Origin: Hoeflea sp. BRH_c9
GTDB taxonomy: Bacteria > Pseudomonadota > Alphaproteobacteria > Rhizobiales > Rhizobiaceae
Direction: 5' to 3'
Length of the DNA: 36,129 nucleotides
Assembly: GCA_000961635.1 (NCBI GenBank)
Contig: LADQ01000070.1
Coordinates: 1 to 36,129, forward strand
Position numbers and translations under genes: made by a program. Within the stretch, counting starts at the first letter, position 1. Each line of letters starts with the position of its first letter. Under the pieces are notes generated by a model that saw only the letters and a list, made by a program, of their open reading frames with translations, had not been told where the DNA came from and ran no database searches. Of the stretch, positions 30,835 to 36,129 are shown one piece after another.

Positions 30835-30864
30835 CCGGCTGCGAATTCATAAAAGAGGACGACC

Positions 30865-33800
30865 ATGCGCATTGAACGTCGGTTCACCAAGGAAAACCAG
30901 TCAGCCTACGCGGAGATCGAATTCCGCAAGGCCACGAGTGAGATCAGGAACCCGGACGGATCGATCGTGTTCCGTCTCGCCGACATTGATGTGCCGGTCC
31001 AGTTCAGCCAGGTCGCGGCCGACATCCTCGCCCAGAAATATTTCCGCAAGGCCGGCGTTCCGGCGCGGCTGAAGAAGGTCGAGGAGAATTCGGTTCCCTC
31101 CTGGCTGTGGCGCTCCGTGGCCGACGAGGCAGCCCTTGCCGAGCTGCCGGAGAACGAGCGTTACGGCTCGGAAACCGACGCCCGCCAGGTTTTCGACCGG
31201 CTCGCCGGCACCTGGACCTATTGGGGCTGGAAGGGCGGCTATTTCACCTCGGAAGAAGACGCCCGCGCCTTCATGGACGAGCTCGCCTACATGCTCGCCA
31301 CCCAGCGCGTCGCGCCCAATTCGCCGCAATGGTTCAACACCGGCCTGCACTGGGCCTACGGCATCGACGGTCCCGGCCAGGGCCATTTCTATGTCGACCC
31401 GTTCACCGGCAAGCTGACCAAGTCGAAATCCTCCTATGAGCATCCGCAGCCGCATGCCTGCTTCATCCAGTCGGTCGAGGACGATCTCGTCAACGAGAAC
31501 GGCATCATGGATCTGTGGGTGCGCGAGGCGCGGCTGTTCAAATATGGCTCCGGCACCGGCTCCAACTTCTCGCATCTGCGCGGCGAAGGCGAAAAGCTCT
31601 CGGGCGGCGGCAAATCCTCGGGCCTGATGAGCTTCCTCAAGATCGGCGACCGCGCCGCCGGCGCCATCAAGTCGGGCGGCACCACACGGCGCGCCGCCAA
31701 GATGGTGGTGGTCGACATCGATCACCCCGACATCGAGGCCTATATCAACTGGAAGGTCAAGGAAGAGCAGAAGGTGGCGGCGCTCGTCACCGGCTCGAAG
31801 ATCGTGGCGCAGCACCTCAAGGCGATCATGAAGGCCTGCCTCAATTGCGAGGCCGACAATGACGCCTGTTTCGACCCCAAGCAGAACCCTGCGCTCAAGC
31901 GCGAGATCAAGGCCGCCAAGCGCGACCAGGTGCCGGAAAACTACGTCAAGCGGGTGATCCAGTTCGCCCGCCAGGGCTACACCGACATCGAATTCAAGAC
32001 CTATGACACTGACTGGGATTCGGAAGCCTATCTCACGGTGTCAGGCCAGAACTCCAACAACTCGGTCTCCGTCCGCGACGACTTCCTGCAGGCGGTCGAG
32101 GCCGACGGCGACTGGAACCTGACCGCCCGCAAGGACGGCCATGTGATGAAGACCCTGAAGGCGCGCGACCTGTGGGAGCAGATCGGCCACGCCGCCTGGG
32201 CCTCGGCCGATCCGGGCCTGCACTTCAACACCACCATGAACGACTGGCACACCTGCCCGGCGGCCGGACCGATCCGCGCGTCGAATCCGTGCTCGGAATA
32301 CATGTTCCTCGACGACACCGCCTGCAACCTGGCTTCCCTCAACCTGTTGCAGTTCAAGGATGCAGGCACCAAGCGCATCAACATCACCGATTACGAACAC
32401 GCCGTGAGGCTCTGGACCATCGTGCTCGAGGTCTCGGTGATGATGGCGCAGTTCCCCTCCCACCAGATCGCCGACCGCTCCTACAAGTACCGCACGCTGG
32501 GTCTCGGCTACGCCAATATCGGCGGGCTGTTGATGACCACCGGCATCCCCTATGACAGCAAGGAAGGCCGCGCCATCTGCGGCGCGCTGACCGCCATCAT
32601 GACCGGTGTGGCTTACGCAACGTCGGCCGAAATGGCCGGCGAGATCGGCACATTCCAGGGCTACAAGGACAACAAGAAGAACATGCTGCGGGTGATCCGC
32701 AACCACCGCCGCGCCGCCCATGGCGAGGCCGGCGGCTATGAGGAACTGTCGGTCAACCCGGTTCCGCTGATCCACGGCGACTGCCCGGACCCGGACCTGA
32801 TCGCCCACACCACGGCCGCCTGGGACAAGGCGCTGGAACTTGGCGAAAAGCACGGTTACCGCAATGCGCAGGCCACCGTCATTGCGCCGACCGGCACCAT
32901 CGGCCTGGTGATGGATTGCGACACCACCGGCATCGAGCCCGATTTCGCGCTGGTCAAGTTCAAGAAGCTCGCCGGCGGCGGCTACTTCAAGATCATCAAC
33001 AACGCCGTGCCGGAAGCCTTGCGCACGCTTGGCTATTCCGAGGCACAGCTGGCCGAGATCGAGGCCTATGCCGTCGGCCACGGCAACATCAACCAGGCGC
33101 CGGGCGTCAATCCCGGCTCGCTCCGCGCCAAGGGTTTCACCGACACCCAGATCGAGGCGATCAATGGCGGCGCCAAGGCCGCCTTCGACATCAAGTTCAT
33201 CTTCAACAAGTGGACGCTGGGCGAGGATTTCTGCAAATCCGTGCTCGGCCTCACCGACGAGCAGATGAATGATTTCTCCTTCGACATGCTCTCGGCCATC
33301 GGCTTTGCCAAAAAGGACATCGAGGCCGCCAACATCCATGTTTGCGGAGCGATGACGCTGGAAGGCGCGCCGCACCTCAAGACCGAGCACTATCCGGTGT
33401 TCGACTGCGCCAATCCCTGCGGCAAGGTCGGCAAGCGCTACCTCTCGGTCGACAGCCACATCCGCATGATGGCCGCCGCCCAGCCCTTCATCTCCGGCGC
33501 CATCTCCAAGACCATCAACATGGCCAACGACGCCACCGTCGATGATTGCAAGTCCGCCTACATGCTGTCCTGGAAGCTGGCGCTGAAAGCCAACGCGCTC
33601 TACCGCGACGGCTCCAAGCTCTCCCAGCCCTTGAATTCCTCGCTGATCGAGGATGACGAGGACGAGGATGACGCCATCGAGGCCTTGGCAGCCCTGCCGG
33701 CCGCCGCCCAGGCCGTCACCGTCACCGAAAAGATCGTCGAGCGCGTCGTCGATCGGCTCTACCGCGACCGCGAGAAACTGCCCAACCGCCGCAAGGGCTA

Positions 33801-34668
33801 CACCCAGAAAGCCGTCATCGGTGGCCACAAGGTTTACTTGCGCACCGGCGAATTCGACGACGGCCGCATCGGCGAGATCTTCATCGACATGCACAAGGAA
33901 GGCGCCGCCTTCCGGGCGATGATGAACAATTTCGCCATCGCCATCTCGCTCGGCCTGCAATATGGCGTGCCGCTGGAGGAATATGTCGAGGCCTTCACCT
34001 TCACCAAGTTCGAACCGGCCGGCGTGGTGCAGGGCAACGACGCCATCAAGAACGCCACCTCGATCCTCGACTATATCTTCCGCGAACTGGCGGTGTCCTA
34101 CCTGTCGCGCCATGATCTCGCCCATGTCGACACCTCCGACTTCGGCAACACCGCACTCGGTCGCGGCATTTCGGAAGGCAAGGCGCAGCCCTTCTCCAAG
34201 GGTCTGACCCGCGGCGCCTCGCTGAAAGTCGTCACCGGCGCAAGCGTCGGCGGCAACGTCGGCACCGCTGATCCCAAAGGCATGGCCGCTCCCGCCAAGG
34301 GCCCTTCGGGCGCCTCGGTGATCACCGCCTCGTTCGCGGCCAAGGGCTCGGGCAATCTGGCGGTCAAATCCGAGCCCGAGGCGATCGCTGGCGATGGCGC
34401 GGTGGCCTTCAAGCGCGATTACGAGGAACGCGCCGAGGTGCTCGCCGCCGAAATCGCGCTGGTCGAGGGCGACGCCCACGCCCTGTTCTCCGACATCGCC
34501 GACGCCGAGGCCCGCGAAGCCAAAGCCAAAGCCGCCGCCCGCCGCGCCAAATCGCTGGCCCAGGGCTACACCGGCAACATGTGCTCCGAATGCCAGAACT
34601 TTACCATGGTGCGGAATGGCACGTGTGAGAAGTGCGATACGTGCGGGGCGACGAGTGGGTGCTCGTAA
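30865..34668 (+). CDS. nrdJ: Adenosylcobalamin-dependent (class II) ribonucleoside-diphosphate reductase
   Basis: 1267 residues, the large rhizobial NrdJ. It makes deoxyribonucleotides using AdoCbl instead of oxygen and iron. Visible: the substrate-site entry [16 protein letters not shown] near 150, [13 protein letters not shown], the RNR barrel with [16 protein letters not shown] (about residues 474-489), and the phosphate/finger region [18 protein letters not shown]. The C-terminus carries a Cys-rich CSEC-CEKC-CGATSGC zinc-ribbon-like tail that probably re-reduces the active site. ATG 30865 follows AGAGGA. Likely controlled by NrdR via the upstream boxes. A long antisense open frame through it is a codon-bias shadow. 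Confidence 0.97.
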   Translation: MRIERRFTKENQSAYAEIEFRKATSEIRNPDGSIVFRLADIDVPVQFSQVAADILAQKYFRKAGVPARLKKVEENSVPSWLWRSVADEAALAELPENERYGSETDARQVFDRLAGTWTYWGWKGGYFTSEEDARAFMDELAYMLATQRVAPNSPQWFNTGLHWAYGIDGPGQGHFYVDPFTGKLTKSKSSYEHPQPHACFIQSVEDDLVNENGIMDLWVREARLFKYGSGTGSNFSHLRGEGEKLSGGGKSSGLMSFLKIGDRAAGAIKSGGTTRRAAKMVVVDIDHPDIEAYINWKVKEEQKVAALVTGSKIVAQHLKAIMKACLNCEADNDACFDPKQNPALKREIKAAKRDQVPENYVKRVIQFARQGYTDIEFKTYDTDWDSEAYLTVSGQNSNNSVSVRDDFLQAVEADGDWNLTARKDGHVMKTLKARDLWEQIGHAAWASADPGLHFNTTMNDWHTCPAAGPIRASNPCSEYMFLDDTACNLASLNLLQFKDAGTKRINITDYEHAVRLWTIVLEVSVMMAQFPSHQIADRSYKYRTLGLGYANIGGLLMTTGIPYDSKEGRAICGALTAIMTGVAYATSAEMAGEIGTFQGYKDNKKNMLRVIRNHRRAAHGEAGGYEELSVNPVPLIHGDCPDPDLIAHTTAAWDKALELGEKHGYRNAQATVIAPTGTIGLVMDCDTTGIEPDFALVKFKKLAGGGYFKIINNAVPEALRTLGYSEAQLAEIEAYAVGHGNINQAPGVNPGSLRAKGFTDTQIEAINGGAKAAFDIKFIFNKWTLGEDFCKSVLGLTDEQMNDFSFDMLSAIGFAKKDIEAANIHVCGAMTLEGAPHLKTEHYPVFDCANPCGKVGKRYLSVDSHIRMMAAAQPFISGAISKTINMANDATVDDCKSAYMLSWKLALKANALYRDGSKLSQPLNSSLIEDDEDEDDAIEALAALPAAAQAVTVTEKIVERVVDRLYRDREKLPNRRKGYTQKAVIGGHKVYLRTGEFDDGRIGEIFIDMHKEGAAFRAMMNNFAIAISLGLQYGVPLEEYVEAFTFTKFEPAGVVQGNDAIKNATSILDYIFRELAVSYLSRHDLAHVDTSDFGNTALGRGISEGKAQPFSKGLTRGASLKVVTGASVGGNVGTADPKGMAAPAKGPSGASVITASFAAKGSGNLAVKSEPEAIAGDGAVAFKRDYEERAEVLAAEIALVEGDAHALFSDIADAEAREAKAKAAARRAKSLAQGYTGNMCSECQNFTMVRNGTCEKCDTCGATSGCS

Positions 34669-34677
34669 GTACAAGGA

Positions 34678-35379
34678 ATGAGCCTTTTTGACGAAAGCGA
34701 AGTGGAGGCGGGCCATAAAAGGCTCGCCTCTTCCATTTCAGTCCACATCGAAGCTTTGGCGGCGTCGGTGGATATAGTTGAAAAGGCCTTGATGGGGGAA
34801 AACAAAGTACGCGCCGATTCATCGGAAAATGCTGACTACAAGGCGATTTCAATTTTGGGCTATCGGGTCGTCAACGATGTAGCAGCTGCCACCAAGTTGC
34901 TCGATTGCGGTTACTTTGTTCAGGCTGCGGCGCTCGGCCGCGATATCGCGGAGGTGGGTATGTTGGCTCTCTATTTCGCAGAAAATCCCGAGATGATTTC
35001 TGAATGGCGTCTCGCAGAGGAAAAACGACGTAAACTGTTCGGTCGCCCGGCTTTAAAAGCGAGCATATTGAACATCAGGAAGTTCGAATTTTTGGATGAG
35101 TACTTCGGCCTATTTTCTGGTTTTGGAACCCACCCGTCAGCAGCTTCAATTGTCGCGCATCACGACGGAAATCAGCTTCAGCGATTTCCTTACGTCAACG
35201 AGAGACTCTATGTCGATATTCATTCTGATATCGCTTTTACGACTTGGCATGTAGTTGACGCATTCGGAGACGCCTATCGAGCGTACTTTCAAAAAGATCC
35301 ACGCGATCTCTTTCCGGCCGAAACTGCTCGCTTCCAAAGCTCATTTGGGGCAATTCGGCGCAGTCTCCCTTTAGAATAG
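34678..35379 (+). CDS. Orphan protein, DUF5677-like, probably acquired
   Basis: A 233-residue soluble, mostly helical protein with no signal or membrane segment. It contains ATKLLDCGYFVQAAALGRDIAEVG, reminiscent of DUF5677-like proteins of unknown function, and a His-containing SIVAHHDGNQ stretch. The base composition is visibly more AT-rich than the neighbours (about 46% GC in two 60-base lines I counted), with many AT-ending codons, so horizontal acquisition is likely. It begins 9 bases after the nrdJ stop; AAGGA abuts the ATG directly, an atypical ribosome site. It sits next to REP repeats and an IS110 element. Confidence 0.7.
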   Translation: MSLFDESEVEAGHKRLASSISVHIEALAASVDIVEKALMGENKVRADSSENADYKAISILGYRVVNDVAAATKLLDCGYFVQAAALGRDIAEVGMLALYFAENPEMISEWRLAEEKRRKLFGRPALKASILNIRKFEFLDEYFGLFSGFGTHPSAASIVAHHDGNQLQRFPYVNERLYVDIHSDIAFTTWHVVDAFGDAYRAYFQKDPRDLFPAETARFQSSFGAIRRSLPLE

Positions 35380-35441
35380 AGCCTGTCCCCCTCACCTGCA
35401 ATTCCTAGCCCTTAGCTGACGCTAATATGCTGAAATTGCTT

Positions 35442-35461
35442 CCTCTCCCTAAGGGGAGAGG
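35442..35461. repeat. REP-like palindrome 1
   Basis: CCTCTCCC-taag-GGGAGAGG, perfect 8-bp stem with a 4-base loop. Confidence 0.7.
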
Positions 35462-35484
35462 CAAAATCGCGGAGCCCGCGTCAC

Positions 35485-35510
35485 CCTCTCCTCGCCCCTC
35501 CGGGGAGAGG
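35485..35510. repeat. REP-like palindrome 2
   Basis: CCTCTCC ... GGAGAGG with a 12-base CG-rich loop; a variant of palindrome 1 about 40 bases away. Confidence 0.65.
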
Positions 35511-35520
35511 ATACAAAATC

Positions 35521-35544
35521 GCGATCTTAGCGCAGCTAAGTCGC
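35521..35544. repeat. REP-like palindrome 3
   Basis: GCGA-t-CTTAGC gca GCTAAG-TCGC: 10 paired bases with one bulge and a 3-base loop, in the same repeat block. Confidence 0.6.
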
Positions 35545-35593
35545 AGATTTTGTTGGTGAGGGGGTCGGGCGGAGCGCCGACTCTCCTCCCGTC

Positions 35594-35614
35594 ATCCCGG
35601 ACTTGATCCGGGAT
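35594..35614. repeat. REP-like palindrome 4 (CCCGGA...TCCGGG type)
   Basis: ATCCCGGA-cttga-TCCGGGAT, perfect 8-bp stem. Sequences of the form GTCATCCCGGACTTGATCC are very common intergenic repeats in rhizobial and other alphaproteobacterial genomes. It directly precedes the putative IS110 left end. Confidence 0.75.
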
Positions 35615-35644
35615 CCTGTGTATTGTGGCTGTGTTATAAGAGGT

Positions 35645-35712
35645 GCGGGCGGAAGGTCGTCCGGGGTCCTGGTCGTTTGAGACCGTTGGCTGGCACCTGA
35701 TCCTCCGCCCGC
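35645..35712 (+). ncRNA. Candidate bridge RNA region of IS110 element
   Basis: A perfect 9-bp stem (GCGGGCGGA with TCCGCCCGC) encloses a 50-base interior containing a small hairpin GGTC-gtttga-GACC (35671-35684). In IS110-group elements the non-coding left end encodes a bridge RNA with an internal loop that pairs with target DNA. Position and fold fit, but loop identities are unproven. Confidence 0.45.
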
Positions 35713-35784
35713 TGTAGCATTTTACAACCTGAACAGTTGACGGAGGCCGTTGCAGCGGACCTCGCAGCACAGGATGAGGTTCCT

Positions 35785-36129
35785 ATGATACACCCTGTTT
35801 TCATCGGATGCGATGTCTCAAAATCGCATCTGGATCTTTTTGACAGCGAAACCGGTCAGCATTGGCGGATCGACAACACGCAGGCAGCCATGGAAGCATG
35901 GCTTGGCACCCTCGAACGACGGGAGGTCACCGTCATTCTGGAAGCAACCGGTCGCTATGACAGGTGCTTATGCGCAGCTCTGGAGAGAGACGGCCGTCCC
36001 TATTGCCGCGTCAATCCCGCCAGAGCCCGCAATTTTGCCAGAGCGGCAGGTCTTCTGGCCAAGACCGATGCCATCGACGCCCGCATGCTGGCCCGCATGG
36101 GCGAAACGCTCTCTCCCTCGCTGAGCACG
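35785..36129 (+). CDS. IS110-family transposase (DEDD RuvC-like), 5' part
   Basis: The first 115 codons, open at the window end. The RuvC-like DEDD N-terminal domain is clear: Asp10 in IGCDVSKSHLDLFD, Glu53 in ILEATGRYD, and Asp95/Asp98 in AKTDAIDARMLARMGE. The C-terminal Transposase_20 domain with its catalytic Ser is beyond the edge, so activity cannot be judged. ATG 35785 (MIHPVFIG) follows GATGAGG at 5 bases; a hairpin ACCTC/GAGGT upstream could mask this ribosome site. The reading frame so far has no defects. Confidence 0.92.
   Translation, partial: MIHPVFIGCDVSKSHLDLFDSETGQHWRIDNTQAAMEAWLGTLERREVTVILEATGRYDRCLCAALERDGRPYCRVNPARARNFARAAGLLAKTDAIDARMLARMGETLSPSLST

Larger units (their letters stand above)
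30248..30864 (+). other. 617-base non-coding region: nrdJ regulatory leader
   Basis: No convincing gene. The left part (30248-30420) shows only AT-rich patches (a run of seven T near 30283). The middle holds an NrdR-like box (30439-30454). The right part holds a second, better NrdR box (30686-30701) overlapping an AT-rich promoter-like stretch, then a leader of about 160 bases with successive small hairpins (30710-30732, 30748-30760, 30780-30794, 30821-30833) ahead of nrdJ. Confidence 0.7.
35380..35784. other. 405-base non-coding region: REP palindromes and IS110 left end
   Basis: No gene. From left to right: four palindromic repeats (35442-35614) of the type scattered through rhizobial genomes, then a non-coding stretch with a long-range stem (35645-35712) leading to the IS110-type transposase. 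Confidence 0.8.
35630..36129 (+). mobile_element. IS110-family insertion sequence, left end (cut by window edge)
   Basis: Non-coding left end of about 150 bases followed by the 5' part of a DEDD transposase. The exact left boundary cannot be fixed because IS110 elements lack terminal inverted repeats; it must lie between the REP palindrome (35614) and about 35645. The right end is outside the window. Confidence 0.7.

Noticed and set aside
30570-30864. Cobalamin riboswitch upstream of nrdJ
   Set aside because: A GACCTGC piece resembles part of the B12 box, but the other conserved blocks are missing, and B12-repression would be illogical for a B12-dependent enzyme.
30785-31072. 95-codon frame overlapping the nrdJ start as a leader peptide
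   Set aside because: No ribosome site; its ATG lies within the loop of the hairpin repeat and most of it overlaps nrdJ in another frame.
32041-34716. 891-codon open frame on the minus strand inside nrdJ
   Set aside because: The antisense frame mirrors the codon bias of nrdJ (GC-rich third positions), has no ribosome site or family, and nrdJ itself is unmistakable.

Overview
The window looks like a chromosomal segment of a GC-rich alphaproteobacterium of the order Hyphomicrobiales (Rhizobiales), probably a Rhizobiaceae/Phyllobacteriaceae relative such as Hoeflea. This is inferred from the gene families and arrangements: divergent ald/Lrp regulator, PhyR-NepR-EcfG stress switch, HWE-type histidine kinases, class II NrdJ, DUF3008, HlyU and a RirA-like operator. 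No rRNA, CRISPR array or plasmid origin was seen.

Layout. 1-1931: 5' part of alanine dehydrogenase (minus), its divergent Lrp/AsnC regulator, and a siderophore-interacting flavoreductase behind a TGA-N9-TCA (RirA-type) motif. 2046-4941: small stress-type genes (PRC-barrel protein, SDR oxidoreductase, DUF3008), a secreted unknown and HlyU. 5159-13155: metabolic and signalling genes (Tat-exported CpdB-like phosphodiesterase, PilZ, alpha/beta hydrolase, threonine dehydratase, TrkH, a soluble chemoreceptor-like protein). 13293-24727: a general stress response (GSR) island. It holds a small-membrane-protein operon including DUF883, a double PRC-barrel exported protein, an AI-2E/PerM-family membrane protein, two HWE kinases (one with altered ATP-binding boxes), a Crp/Fnr regulator, CsbD, DUF2254, a secreted unknown and DUF1328. 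It ends with the master switch: phyR divergent from nepR-ecfG. 24806-30247: tRNA-Leu(UAA), WrbA, a CinA-type molybdopterin-binding protein, a tandem universal stress protein, Gpt, an MFS exporter and a Nudix hydrolase. 30248-34668: a long NrdR-box-bearing, hairpin-rich leader followed by B12-dependent ribonucleotide reductase. 34678-36129: an AT-richer orphan gene, a cluster of REP-like palindromes, and the left end of an IS110-family element running off the window.

Unifying theme. Scanning upstream regions by eye, I found ten perfect copies of the alphaproteobacterial EcfG promoter (GGAAC-N16/17-CGTT) plus two one-mismatch copies, each pointing at a gene. About 0.5 perfect copies would be expected in 36 kb of random equal-base sequence on both strands. 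Many genes here are therefore predicted direct targets of the EcfG sigma factor encoded in the window. In the established model, HWE kinases phosphorylate PhyR, PhyR-P captures the anti-sigma NepR, and EcfG is released to transcribe the targets. The promoters of phyR and nepR-ecfG themselves would provide positive feedback.

The strongest leads for new biology are the degenerate HWE kinase and several unknown proteins with EcfG promoters. Others are the nrdJ leader with duplicated hairpins and the structured non-coding left end of the IS110 element (candidate bridge RNA) beside REP palindromes.
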